Positions 49,792 through 58,565 of a stretch of DNA of 64,000 nt are shown piece by piece. The stretch covers positions 1,240,001 through 1,304,000 of the forward strand of contig NZ_AP014569.1 in assembly GCF_000828915.1 (NCBI RefSeq). The letters run 5' to 3'. Under the pieces are notes generated by a model. The model was not told the origin of the DNA. It was given only the letters and a program-made list of their open reading frames with translations, and ran no database searches. Made by a program: the position numbers and the translations under genes. This DNA comes from Serpentinimonas maccroryi. Its GTDB lineage: Bacteria; Pseudomonadota; Gammaproteobacteria; Burkholderiales; Burkholderiaceae_C. Positions within the stretch are counted from its first letter, which is position 1; each line of letters begins with the position of its first letter.

Positions 49792-50661
49792 ATGACCCCT
49801 TCGCCACCGCCAGCGCAACCCCGGATCGTGTTTTCGCACGCCAACAGCTTTCCCGGCCCCACCTACCGCGTGCTGTTCGAGCGCTTGCAGCAGCTGGGCT
49901 ACTCGGTCAGTGCGCCCGAAAAATTTGGCCACGACCCGGCCTACCCGGTGACCAGCAACTGGCCGCACCTGGTGCAGCAGCTGGCCGATTTCGTGTTGCG
50001 CCAGTACCCCAGCGCGGCCGAGCGCGGCACGCCCTTGTATCTGGTGGGCCATTCGCTGGGCGGCTTCCTGAGCCTGATGTGCGCCGCCAAGCACCCGCTG
50101 CTGGGCGGCCAGCCGGTGGCCGGGGTGGTGCTGCTCGATTCGCCCCTGCTCAGCGGTTGGCGTGCCCGCGCCCTAGAAGCCGCCAAGCGGACGCGGCTCA
50201 TCGGCGCCGTGTCGCCCGGGCAGGTAAGCCGCAAGCGGCGCAACAGCTGGGCCAACGCGGCCGAGGCGCTGGCGCACTTTGCCCACAAAAAAGCCTTTGC
50301 GCGCTGGGACCAGCGGGTGCTGCACGACTACATCGAGCACGGCACGCACGAGGTCGCCACCGCCCAGGGCAGCCGGCGCGTGCTCAGCTTCGAGCGCGAA
50401 GTCGAAACCGCCATCTACAACACCTTGCCGCACCACCTCGACCGGCTGCTGCGCCGGCACCCGCTGGCGTGTCCGCTGGCCTTCATCGGCGGCAGCGATT
50501 CGGTCGAGCTGCGCCAAGTGGGCTTGGCGCTCACGCACCAGCTGGTAGGCAACACGCCCAGCGAGCGGCTGCAAACCATCGAGGGCAGCCACCTGTTCCC
50601 CATGGAGCGCCCCGAGGAAAGCGCGGCGGCCATCGACCGGGCGCTGCGCAGCTTTTCTTAG
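49792..50661 (+). CDS. Alpha/beta hydrolase
   Basis: A 289-residue alpha/beta-hydrolase with the nucleophile elbow GHSLGG (Ser88), a likely acid in IGGSDSVELR and the catalytic His in EGSHLFPMERPEE. The N-terminal FSHANSFPGPTYR is typical of a proteobacterial esterase/lipase-like group. Substrate unknown. ATG at 49792 is preferred; the open frame continues upstream through low-complexity sequence. Its stop overlaps that of convergent uppP by four bases. Confidence 0.88.
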   Translation: MTPSPPPAQPRIVFSHANSFPGPTYRVLFERLQQLGYSVSAPEKFGHDPAYPVTSNWPHLVQQLADFVLRQYPSAAERGTPLYLVGHSLGGFLSLMCAAKHPLLGGQPVAGVVLLDSPLLSGWRARALEAAKRTRLIGAVSPGQVSRKRRNSWANAAEALAHFAHKKAFARWDQRVLHDYIEHGTHEVATAQGSRRVLSFEREVETAIYNTLPHHLDRLLRRHPLACPLAFIGGSDSVELRQVGLALTHQLVGNTPSERLQTIEGSHLFPMERPEESAAAIDRALRSFS

Positions 50662-51491
50662 CGCGTCCAGTCCACCCAGCCCATGTAGGCCGTGAGCAGC
50701 ACCAGCAGCCCAAAGCCGATGCGGTACCAGGCAAAGGGCACAAAAGTGTGCTGCGCCACGTAACGCAGCAGCCAGCGCACGCAAGCCCAAGCCGAAAGCC
50801 AAGTCACGACCATGCCGACGGCAAAAAACGGCAGGTCGGCGCGGGTGAGCAGATCGGCGTTTTTGTACAGGTCATAGCCCGCTGCCCCGACCAGCATCGG
50901 GATCGAGAGAAAAAAACTGAACTCGGTGGCGGCGCGGCGCGAAAAGCCAAAGGCCATGGCCCCGACGATGGTGGCCCCCGAGCGGCTCACACCCGGCACC
51001 AGCGCCAGGCACTGAATCAGCCCAACGGTGAGCGAATCGCGCCAGCCCACCGCGTCGACCTCTTGGATGCGCTGCGGCGGCTGACGCGCCTGCCTGGCCT
51101 CGACCCACAGGATCACCAGCCCGCCCGAGATGAAACTGAAGGCCACCACCAGCGGGTTGAACAGCACGCCGGTGATGAAGTCGAAGAACAGCACTCCCAG
51201 GATTACCGCCGGCAGGCAGCCGATGACGAGGTTGCTGGTGAAGCGCCAAGCCACGGCGTCGCCACGCGGCAGCCCCTTGGCAGTGTCCAGCAACCGCTCC
51301 AGATAGACCGAGACGATGGCCAGCAGCGCCCCGACCTGGATCACAACCTCGAACAGCCGCACCTTCTCGCCGTAGAGCCCGAGCAAGGCCGAGGTCAGGA
51401 TCAGGTGCCCGGTGGAAGAAATCGGCAAAAACTCGGTGATGCCCTGCACCAGCCCCATCACGGCGGCCTTGAGCAGCAAAACGATGTCCAT
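50658..51491 (-). CDS. uppP: Undecaprenyl-diphosphate phosphatase
   Basis: UppP (BacA) recycles undecaprenyl diphosphate to the monophosphate carrier used for peptidoglycan and surface polysaccharides. The 277-residue membrane protein shows the signatures GITEFLPISSTGHLIL (17-32) and PGVSRSGATI near 170, with about eight helices. ATG at 51491 gives the canonical N terminus MDIVLLLKAAVMGLVQGITE. Confidence 0.97.
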   Translation of the reverse strand: MDIVLLLKAAVMGLVQGITEFLPISSTGHLILTSALLGLYGEKVRLFEVVIQVGALLAIVSVYLERLLDTAKGLPRGDAVAWRFTSNLVIGCLPAVILGVLFFDFITGVLFNPLVVAFSFISGGLVILWVEARQARQPPQRIQEVDAVGWRDSLTVGLIQCLALVPGVSRSGATIVGAMAFGFSRRAATEFSFFLSIPMLVGAAGYDLYKNADLLTRADLPFFAVGMVVTWLSAWACVRWLLRYVAQHTFVPFAWYRIGFGLLVLLTAYMGWVDWTR

Positions 51492-51572
51492 ACGAAGCCA
51501 AAAAACGCGAAGGGTGCAGTGTAACTGCCCCCTCCCCCGGCAAGCCCTCACTGCAGCCAGCCCCCAAGGCAA

Positions 51573-51578
51573 TATAAT
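51573..51578 (+). promoter_or_regulatory. -10 hexamer of the tRNA-Thr promoter
   Basis: Perfect TATAAT 40 bases before the tRNA 5' end. It predicts a start near 51585. The -35 region is poor (CTGCAG-like). Confidence 0.55.
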
Positions 51579-51617
51579 CGGAGGCTGGGTGGCCGACGCC
51601 AGCGCGCCGCCCCACAA

Positions 51618-51693
51618 GCCGGAATAGCTCAGTCGGTAGAGCAGCTCATTCGTAATGAGAAGGTCGGGGGTTCGATTCCTCTTTCCGGCACCA
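51618..51693 (+). tRNA. tRNA-Thr(CGU)
   Basis: 76-nt gene with acceptor GCCGGAA/TTCCGGC, D-arm GCTCAGTCGGTAGAGC, anticodon loop TTCGTAA (anticodon CGT, reading ACG), T-arm GGGGGTTCGATTCCTCT and an encoded CCA. The end of queG is encoded on the opposite strand through 65 of its bases. Confidence 0.98.
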
Positions 51694-52819
51694 ATGCCCA
51701 GCGCACATGCTCGCGCACCAAGGCGCTCGGGTCTTCGAGCCGGCTGGCCAGCGCTGCTCGTATGGCTTGTACCTGCTCTGGCTCCAGCCCCCCGCCCGCC
51801 AACGCATTGCCCAGCGCCACCGCTACGTTGCGCAGCCAGCGCTCGTGGCCGATGCGCCGAATCGGGGTGCCTTCGGTGTGGCGCTCAAAGTCCGCTTGGC
51901 TCCAGCCCCAGACGCGCAGCAGCTCGGGCGCTTGCAGGGGCTCCCGCGGCTCGAAATCGGGCACGCGCGCGCGCTGGGCGTATTTGTTCCACGGGCACAC
52001 CAGTTGGCAGTCGTCGCAACCGTAGATGCGGCTGCCGATCAGGGGCCGCAGCTCGGGCGCAATCGGCCCGGCATGTTCGATCGTGAGGTAGGCGATGCAG
52101 CGGCGCGCATCGAGCCGGTACGGGGCCACGATGGCCTGCGTTGGGCACACATCGAGGCAAGCGCGGCAGTGGCCGCAGTGGCCGCTGACTGCGGCGCTGG
52201 GGGGCAGTTCAAAGTTGAGGAAAATCTCGCCCAAAAAAAACATCGAGCCGGCGTCGCGGCTCAAGGCCAGCGTGTGTTTTCCGCGCCAGCCTAGGCCGCT
52301 GCGCTGCGCCAGCTCGACCTCGAGCACCGGGGCCGAGTCGGTGAACACGCGCCAGCTGACAGGGTTCTGCGCCGCCGCACTGCTGTCGGTGGGCGCAGCC
52401 GCAGTTGGCCCGCCCTGTTCTTGCAAACCCTGCTCGATGCGCTGGGCCAGCCGCTGCAGCCGCTGACGCAACACCTTGTGGTAGTCGCGCCCCCGGGCGT
52501 ACAAGGCGACGCTGCCTTGCAAAGGCTGCTGCAAACCATGCCATTCTTGCTCACGCCAATCAGGCCCGTGGCTGCTGGGCAGATAATCCATGCGTGCGCT
52601 GATCACGCTCAGGGTGCCGGGTACCAGCTCGGCCGGGCGGGCGCGCTTGAGGCCGTGCGCGGCCATGTAGCCCATCTCGCCGTGAAAGCCGGCCTCGAGC
52701 CAGCGCCGCAGCCCGTCTTCGGCGCTGGACAAATCGACGCTGGCCACGCCGATTTGCGAAAATCCCAACTCCCGGCCCCAGCCTTGTATTTGTGTGACGA
52801 ATTGAGCCGCATCGAACAT
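51629..52819 (-). CDS. queG: Epoxyqueuosine reductase QueG
   Basis: QueG performs the last step of queuosine synthesis, reducing epoxyqueuosine in tRNA with a cobalamin cofactor. The 396-residue protein has two [4Fe-4S] ferredoxin motifs, CGHCRACLDVCPT and CDDCQLVCPWN with an additional RRCIAYLTIEH, and a HEAT-like C terminus. Its last 21 codons run antisense through tRNA-Thr, ending SLRMSCSTD, a tail not expected in QueG, so the ancestral stop appears lost. The 5' end is divergent from tsaE with overlapping starts. Confidence 0.93.
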   Translation of the reverse strand: MFDAAQFVTQIQGWGRELGFSQIGVASVDLSSAEDGLRRWLEAGFHGEMGYMAAHGLKRARPAELVPGTLSVISARMDYLPSSHGPDWREQEWHGLQQPLQGSVALYARGRDYHKVLRQRLQRLAQRIEQGLQEQGGPTAAAPTDSSAAAQNPVSWRVFTDSAPVLEVELAQRSGLGWRGKHTLALSRDAGSMFFLGEIFLNFELPPSAAVSGHCGHCRACLDVCPTQAIVAPYRLDARRCIAYLTIEHAGPIAPELRPLIGSRIYGCDDCQLVCPWNKYAQRARVPDFEPREPLQAPELLRVWGWSQADFERHTEGTPIRRIGHERWLRNVAVALGNALAGGGLEPEQVQAIRAALASRLEDPSALVREHVRWALVPERGIEPPTFSLRMSCSTD

Positions 52820-53350
52820 AACCCTGCGATTGTAGGAAGCACAGCCCCGGCGGCGCAGCCGCTGGCCTGCACAACCCTGCTGCTGGCTGATGAGAGCGCC
52901 ACGGCTGCGCTCGCTGCCCGGCTGGCCACCTGCGACCAGATCGGGCAGGCGCACTTGCACTGGCATGGCGATCTGGGCAGCGGCAAAACCACCTTTGTGC
53001 GCCATCTGCTGCGCGCTTTGGGTGTGCAGGGCCGCATCAAAAGCCCCAGCTACGCCATCGTCGAGACCTACCGCCTCGAAGCGGGCCCGCGCTGGAGCGC
53101 CGGCTTGGAGGCCGTGCATGCAGATTTTTATCGATTAATCAACCCTCAAGAGTGGGAAGATGCGGGACTGCGTGAACTTTTTACACAACCCGGACTCAAG
53201 CTGGTAGAGTGGCCCCAAAAAGCCGCTGGAATGTTGCCCATGCCCGACCTCGAACTGCACCTCGAAACCCTGGCCGACGACAGCCGCCGGTTGCGGGTGC
53301 GCGCGCGCAGTGCACGGGGCGTGCGTCTGCTGGAGGCTTTGCAGGCATGA
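52802..53350 (+). CDS. tsaE: tRNA threonylcarbamoyladenosine biosynthesis ATPase TsaE
   Basis: TsaE is the ATPase partner of TsaB/TsaD in making t6A37 on ANN-decoding tRNAs. The product (about 180 residues) has the P-loop GDLGSGKTT, SPSYAIVETY, HADFYRL and LVEWPQ. The start is unclear: no ATG or GTG lies before LLLADESATAALAARL, so TTG at 52802 is given as a placeholder, and CTG or another codon nearer 52850 is possible. The TTG lies inside the 5' end of antisense queG. An insert (LEAGPRWSAGLEAV) separates the two motifs. Confidence 0.88.
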   Translation: MSRIEHNPAIVGSTAPAAQPLACTTLLLADESATAALAARLATCDQIGQAHLHWHGDLGSGKTTFVRHLLRALGVQGRIKSPSYAIVETYRLEAGPRWSAGLEAVHADFYRLINPQEWEDAGLRELFTQPGLKLVEWPQKAAGMLPMPDLELHLETLADDSRRLRVRARSARGVRLLEALQA

Positions 53351-54837
53351 GGCGCCGCAGCGCCCTGCAGTGGCTGGGCTCGAGCTTGGTGCTCACGCTC
53401 GGCGCGCCGCAGCTGGCTTGGGGTGCCACCATCGTGGCCGTGCGCCTGTGGCCGGCGCCCGACTACACCCGCCTGACCATCGAATCCGACGCCGCGCTGC
53501 AAGCCACGCCGCACTTCATGACCGACCCGCCCCGGGTGGCGCTGGACCTCGAGGGCATCGAGCTGGCCCCGATGGTGCAGCAGATCACCGGCAAGGTGCG
53601 CCCCGACGACCCCAACGTGGCCGCGATTCGCGTCGCGCAGCACGCGCCCCGGGTGGTGCGGCTGGTGGTGGACTTGAAGCGCCCGATCAATCCGCAGGTG
53701 TTCCAGCTCACCCCGGTGGCCGCGTTCCAGCACCGCCTCGTGCTCGATCTGTACCCCGTGCAAGCGCGCGACCCGCTGGATGAACTGATTGCGCAGCGCC
53801 TACGCGAGCTCAACGAACCCGCCACGGCAGCCGCTGGAGCCCCCAACGACAGCGCGCCTGTTCCGGCACCCGCTGCGCCCAGCCCCCCCGACCCGCTGGG
53901 CGAGTTGATTGCCCGCTTGCCTGACGACCAGCGCGCCGCTGCGCCCAGCCTTGGAACCATCAGGCTGCCGCCCCCTCCGGCTGCTGCCACGCCAGACCCA
54001 CCCGCTCAGGCTCAGGCCAACCAGGCCCCCACCAGGCCTTCGACTCCGACCGCAACCGCCTCGGGTGCAAGCCGGCCACGCGCCGGGCCCAGCGGCAGCA
54101 CCGGCGGCCGCGCCGACCGCCTGATCGTCGTTGCCATTGACGCCGGTCACGGCGGCGAAGACCCAGGGGCCATCGGCCCTGGCGGCACGCGCGAAAAGGA
54201 CGTGGTGCTGTCGATTGCCCGCAAATTGCGCGATCGCGTCAACCGCACCCAAGTCAACGGCCACACCTTGCGCGCCTTCATGACGCGCGACGGCGACTAC
54301 TTCGTGCCGCTGCGGGTGCGGGTGCAAAAGGCGCGCCGGGTGCAGGCCGATCTGTTTGTGAGCGTACACGCCGATGCGTTTTTCACGCCGCGCCCACGCG
54401 GCTCGAGCGTGTTTGCGCTCAGCGAACGCGGTGCCACCAGCGCCGCCGCCCAATGGATGGCCAACCGTGAAAACGCCGCCGACAAGGTGGGCGGGGTCAA
54501 TCTGCGCGAGCAAGAAACGGTGCTGCAGCGCATCATGCTCGACATGAGCACGACGGCGCAGATCAACGACAGCCTGCGCGTGGGCGATGTGATGTTGCGC
54601 GAAATAGGCCGTGTCGGGCGCCTGCACAAGCCCCGCGTCGAACAAGCCGGCTTTGCCGTGCTGCGCGCGCCCGACATCCCCAGCCTGTTGATCGAAACCA
54701 CCTTCATCAGCAACCCCGACGAAGAGCGCCGCCTGCGCGACCCGCGCTTTCAAAACCAGATGGCCGACGCCATGCTGCGCGGCATCGTCGCCTACTTCGA
54801 GCGCAACCCACCCCTGGCACGCCGGCGCGAAGTCTGA
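53347..54837 (+). CDS. amiC: N-acetylmuramoyl-L-alanine amidase (AmiC type)
   Basis: AmiC cleaves the peptide from muramic acid to split daughter cells. The 496-residue protein has a signal sequence with a twin-arginine start (MRRRSALQWLG), consistent with Tat export as for E. coli AmiC. It has an AMIN domain (about 30-140), a Pro/Ala-rich linker (about 155-255), and an Amidase_3 zinc domain (IDAGHGGEDPGA, SVHADAF, LIETTFISN). ATG overlaps the tsaE stop, a conserved pairing. Confidence 0.95.
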   Translation: MRRRSALQWLGSSLVLTLGAPQLAWGATIVAVRLWPAPDYTRLTIESDAALQATPHFMTDPPRVALDLEGIELAPMVQQITGKVRPDDPNVAAIRVAQHAPRVVRLVVDLKRPINPQVFQLTPVAAFQHRLVLDLYPVQARDPLDELIAQRLRELNEPATAAAGAPNDSAPVPAPAAPSPPDPLGELIARLPDDQRAAAPSLGTIRLPPPPAAATPDPPAQAQANQAPTRPSTPTATASGASRPRAGPSGSTGGRADRLIVVAIDAGHGGEDPGAIGPGGTREKDVVLSIARKLRDRVNRTQVNGHTLRAFMTRDGDYFVPLRVRVQKARRVQADLFVSVHADAFFTPRPRGSSVFALSERGATSAAAQWMANRENAADKVGGVNLREQETVLQRIMLDMSTTAQINDSLRVGDVMLREIGRVGRLHKPRVEQAGFAVLRAPDIPSLLIETTFISNPDEERRLRDPRFQNQMADAMLRGIVAYFERNPPLARRREV

Positions 54838-54918
54838 TAACGCGCTGCAGCATGATCCAGCAAATTACCCACAAGCAACCCGTTGGGTGTAAACCGCTGG
54901 GGGAGCAACCGGCCACAG

Positions 54919-54940
54919 ATCGGTTATGAATCGGTTATGA
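54919..54940. repeat. Tandem 11-bp duplication upstream of tRNA-Gly
   Basis: ATCGGTTATGA occurs exactly twice. Its second copy contributes a TATGAT -10-like hexamer (54936-54941) for the tRNA-Gly promoter, about 33 bases before the tRNA. Confidence 0.6.
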
Positions 54941-54973
54941 TTCAGGCCCGTTGACCTCGCGCAACGGCCTGTT

Positions 54974-55047
54974 GCGGGTGTAGTTCAATGGTAGAACGCC
55001 AGCTTCCCAAGCTTGATACGAGGGTTCGATTCCCTTCACCCGCTCCA
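54974..55047 (+). tRNA. tRNA-Gly(CCC)
   Basis: 74-nt gene with acceptor GCGGGTG/CACCCGC, short D-arm TAGTTCAATGGTAGAAC, anticodon loop TTCCCAA (anticodon CCC, reading GGG), T-arm GAGGGTTCGATTCCCTT, and encoded CCA. Confidence 0.98.
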
Positions 55048-55110
55048 CTCGACCGCGTGCTTTCTGCGCGCTACCTCGCGGTTGCATAACCGGGTTTCAG
55101 CACCGCCGTC

Positions 55111-55599
55111 ATGCACCAAATCCGCCTCACCTGCCCCATAGGCGAGTTGCTGCTGGTGGCACAACCCGAACACCTGCTGGGCGTTTGGTTTGCCGACCAA
55201 TCTGGTATTCCCGCTTGGGCCACCGTCGCAGCGCCCAACCCCGAACTCCCGCTGCTGCGCCAAACCGCACTGCAGTTGGAGCAATACTTTGCCGGTGTGC
55301 GCCAACGCTTTGATCTGCCGCTCGACCTGAGCCGGGGCAGCGCCTTTGAGCAGGCGGTGTGGGGGGCTTTGGCGGGCATCGCGCCGGGCCAATTGTGCAG
55401 TTACCTAGACATCGCCCGCGCCATTGGGCGGCCGCGTGCGGCGCGGGCTGTGGGCGGGGCGCTGGGGCGCAACCCGATCGGCATCGTACTGCCCTGCCAC
55501 CGCGTACTGGGCAGCAAAGGCCAGCTCACCGGCTACACCGGCGGAGTGGCGCGCAAACAGGCTTTGCTCGACCTAGAAGCGCGCTGGGCTGCGGCCTGA
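55111..55599 (+). CDS. ogt: Methylated-DNA-protein-cysteine methyltransferase
   Basis: Ogt transfers alkyl groups from O6-alkylguanine to its own cysteine, a suicide repair reaction. The 162-residue protein has the active site VLPCHRV with Cys129, the DNA-binding helix SYLDIARAIGRPRAARAVG and the Asn hinge GRNPIGI. Length fits the single-domain form without an Ada regulatory part. It starts 63 bases after tRNA-Gly. Confidence 0.95.
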   Translation: MHQIRLTCPIGELLLVAQPEHLLGVWFADQSGIPAWATVAAPNPELPLLRQTALQLEQYFAGVRQRFDLPLDLSRGSAFEQAVWGALAGIAPGQLCSYLDIARAIGRPRAARAVGGALGRNPIGIVLPCHRVLGSKGQLTGYTGGVARKQALLDLEARWAAA

Positions 55600-55646
55600 A
55601 GGCCCTAACTCAAAGCGGCCCCCTCAAAGCTTACTCAAGACCCCCT

Positions 55647-56039
55647 TCAAAACCGCTGGGTGTGTGCAGGCGTCGCTTCAGCCTGCGCCGACTCCACCAT
55701 CCCGGCCTGCACCGCCTCTTTGAGCTTGGGGCTGGCGTGGAACGTGACCACGCGCCGCGCCGCAATGGCCACCGACTCGCCCGTGCGCGGGTTGCGGCCG
55801 GGCCTCGGGGATTTGGTGCGCACCTGAAAATTGCCAAAGCCCGACAGCTTCACGTCATCGCCCTCAATCAGGCGTTCGGCGATCTGGTCAAAAAAGGCCT
55901 CGACCAGGTCTTTGGATTCGCGCTTGTTGAAGCCGATTTGCTGGTACAGCAGCTCGGCCATCTGGGCTTTGGTCAGGGTGTTGTCGTCTGGTGCGGTTTC
56001 GCTCAGATCGGTGTCGGGCAGGGGCTTGCTCAGGCTCAC
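55647..56039 (-). CDS. ihfA: Integration host factor alpha subunit
   Basis: IhfA with IhfB bends DNA at WATCAANNNNTTR sites, aiding sigma-54 promoters and recombination. The 130-residue product has the core [30 protein letters not shown] and the beta-arm [27 protein letters not shown]. About 20 residues are added at each end compared with E. coli IhfA (99 residues). Position after pheT is the conserved one. It is relevant to the IHF site upstream of hoxF. Confidence 0.96.
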   Translation of the reverse strand: MSLSKPLPDTDLSETAPDDNTLTKAQMAELLYQQIGFNKRESKDLVEAFFDQIAERLIEGDDVKLSGFGNFQVRTKSPRPGRNPRTGESVAIAARRVVTFHASPKLKEAVQAGMVESAQAEATPAHTQRF

Positions 56040-56066
56040 AACAGGGTTCTCCAGCGGATGGGGTAA

Positions 56067-58508
56067 TCAGGCGCGCAAGCGCGCGTGCAATTGTGCCGAC
56101 AACGCGGCCAGCACCGACTGCACCACGGCATCGATTTGCGCATCGGTCAGGTTGGCGTCGTCGCGCTCCAGCGTCAGGCGCAAAGCCCAACTCTGCTCGC
56201 CTTCGACTAGGCCCCCAGCCCCCGCATTGTGCCCTAGGAGCCTGTCGGGTTTGGGGCGGTAAATATCAAACAGTCGCACGTCGGTGAGCCAGCCCGTGCG
56301 GTCGGCGCCGCGCACGGTGGCCAGCAGCTCGGCGTGCGCGACGCGCTCGGGCAGCACCACGGCCAGGTCGCGCTGCACCGGCTGGTGCCGGTGCACCGGT
56401 TGCGCCTGCACCAGCTCGCGCTGCAGCAGCGGCTCGAGCTCGAGCTCGAACAGCACCGGGGCCTGCTGCCAGCCCTCGCTCTGGCGCCAGCGCGGGTGCA
56501 GCTCGCCAATGTAACCGATCGCCTGCCCGTCGAGCCACACCTGGGCGCAGCGGCCCGGGTGCAGCGCCGGGTGCTCGGCCGGCTCGAAGCGCGCTTGGCG
56601 CGGGGCCAGCAGGGCTTGCAGATCGCCCTTGAGGTCGTGGAAATCGACGCTGCGCGCGCCCTCGCCCCACTGCAACGGCAGCGCATCGCCCCAAGCCAGC
56701 GCGGCTACGCGCAGCGGCTGCGCCACGCCGGCCACGCTGGTGGGGCCGTCGGGCACCGCCGCGTCATGACGAAACACGCGCCCGAGCTCGAACACGCGCA
56801 CACGCTCGGCCTTGCGTTCGGTGTTGAACTTGAGCACCGCCAGCAAGCTGCCCAGCAGCGAGGAGCGCATCACGCTCATCTGGCTGGCGATGGGGTTGAG
56901 CAGGGCGATCGGCTGGGCGTTGCCCGCCCAGTCGCGCTCCCAGCGCTCTTGCACGAAACTGAAGTTGATGGTTTCTTGGTAGCCCAGCTGCGCCAGTTGG
57001 CGCCGCAACGCGTAGGGGCCGCGGCGGCGCTCAGGCTGCGCCAGCGCCGTCACTGGCGCCAGCGGCGGCGTGTGCGGCAGGTGCTCGTAGCCGATCAGGC
57101 GCGCCACTTCTTCGATCAGGTCGGCTTCGATCTGCAAATCGAAGCGGTACGAAGGCGGCGTCACGCTCAGGCTGCCCTGCCCTTCGTGCACCTGCAGCCC
57201 GAGGCGGCGCAGCGCCTGCGCGCACTGCTCGAGCGTGAGCGGCATGCCGATCACCTTGGCCGCGCGCGCCACCCGCAGCGCCACCGGCTGCGGCTGCGGC
57301 AGGTTCAGGCTCTGGTCGTCGATCGGGCCGGGTTGGCCGCCGCAAATCTGCAAAATCAGCTCGGTGATGCGCTCGAGGTGCTCGACCGTGGTGGCCGGAT
57401 CGACCCCGCGCTCAAAGCGGTGCCCGGCGTCGGTGCTGAAGTGGTAGCGGCGCGAGCGCCCGGCGATGGCCTTGGGCCACCAAAAAGCGGCCTCGAGATA
57501 GACATCGCGCGTGGCGTCGCTCACCGCTGTGGCCGCTCCGCCCATGATGCCGGCCAGCGATTCCAGCGCCTGCGCATCGGCGATCACGCCCACCGTTTCG
57601 TCCACGCTCACCGTTTGGCCGTTGAGCAGCTGCAGCGTCTCGCCGGCGCAGCCCCAGCGCACCTGCAAGCCGCCCTCGATGTGCGCCAAGTCAAAAATGT
57701 GGGAGGGGCGGCCGAACTCGAACATCACGTAGTTGGAGATGTCCACCAGCGCCGAAACGCTGCGCTGGCCGCAGCGCGCCAGCCGCTGCACCATCCAGGC
57801 CGGGGTGGCGGCGCCGGCGTTGATGCCGCGCACGATGCGGCCGCTGAAGCGCCCACACAGATCGGGGGCAAGCACTTGCACCGGCAGCACCTCGGTTTGC
57901 GTGGGGGCCACGCGCGGCCAAGCCGGGGTGTGCAGCGGCGCCCCGGTGAGCGCGGCCAGCTCGCGCGCCACGCCATAGACGCTCAGGCAGTGCGCGAGGT
58001 TGGGGGTGAGTTTGAGGGTGAAAATTTGATCGTCGAGCTGCAGGCAGGTGCGCACATCTTGCCCCAGCGGAGCGTCGGCGGGCAGCTCGAGCAAGCCGCT
58101 GGCGTCGTCGGCGATGCCCAACTCCTGCGCCGAGCACAGCATGCCGTGGCTGGCCACGCCGCGCAGCTGCCCGAGCCCGATGTGCAGCGCTTCGCCGCTG
58201 GGCCCCGGCGGCAGCACCGCCCCCACCCGCGCGCACGGCACCACCATGCCGGCGCGCGCATTGGGCGCACCGCAGACAATCTGCAAGCGCTCGCCGCCGC
58301 CCACATCGACTTGGCAGACGCGCAGCCGCTCGGCCTGTGGGTGCGGCTCGAGGTGCTCGATGCGCGCCACCACCACGCCGCTAAAAGGCGGCGCGGCGGG
58401 GCGGCGCTCTTCGACCTCTAGGCCGGCCATGGTCAAGGTGTCGGCCAGCTGCTCGCTGCTCAAGGGGGGGTTGCAGAATTCGCGCAACCAGGATTCGGGG
58501 AATTGCAT
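56067..58508 (-). CDS. pheT: Phenylalanine-tRNA ligase beta subunit
   Basis: PheT forms the (alpha-beta)2 synthetase with PheS. The 813-residue subunit starts MQFPESWLREFCNPPLSSEQLADTL-like, a normal N terminus. It has the tRNA-binding OB domain (about 40-150), B3/B4 editing domain, B5 domain, core-like domain, and the C-terminal FDX-ACB anticodon-binding domain (about 715-810; RDLAVVLPERVAHAELL). It lies 57 bases downstream of pheS. Confidence 0.97.
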   Translation of the reverse strand: MQFPESWLREFCNPPLSSEQLADTLTMAGLEVEERRPAAPPFSGVVVARIEHLEPHPQAERLRVCQVDVGGGERLQIVCGAPNARAGMVVPCARVGAVLPPGPSGEALHIGLGQLRGVASHGMLCSAQELGIADDASGLLELPADAPLGQDVRTCLQLDDQIFTLKLTPNLAHCLSVYGVARELAALTGAPLHTPAWPRVAPTQTEVLPVQVLAPDLCGRFSGRIVRGINAGAATPAWMVQRLARCGQRSVSALVDISNYVMFEFGRPSHIFDLAHIEGGLQVRWGCAGETLQLLNGQTVSVDETVGVIADAQALESLAGIMGGAATAVSDATRDVYLEAAFWWPKAIAGRSRRYHFSTDAGHRFERGVDPATTVEHLERITELILQICGGQPGPIDDQSLNLPQPQPVALRVARAAKVIGMPLTLEQCAQALRRLGLQVHEGQGSLSVTPPSYRFDLQIEADLIEEVARLIGYEHLPHTPPLAPVTALAQPERRRGPYALRRQLAQLGYQETINFSFVQERWERDWAGNAQPIALLNPIASQMSVMRSSLLGSLLAVLKFNTERKAERVRVFELGRVFRHDAAVPDGPTSVAGVAQPLRVAALAWGDALPLQWGEGARSVDFHDLKGDLQALLAPRQARFEPAEHPALHPGRCAQVWLDGQAIGYIGELHPRWRQSEGWQQAPVLFELELEPLLQRELVQAQPVHRHQPVQRDLAVVLPERVAHAELLATVRGADRTGWLTDVRLFDIYRPKPDRLLGHNAGAGGLVEGEQSWALRLTLERDDANLTDAQIDAVVQSVLAALSAQLHARLRA

Positions 58509-58565
58509 CGTGTGCTCTCGGGCGGGGCAATGTGGGGGGTCAACGAAGGCTGGGCAACACCAAAC

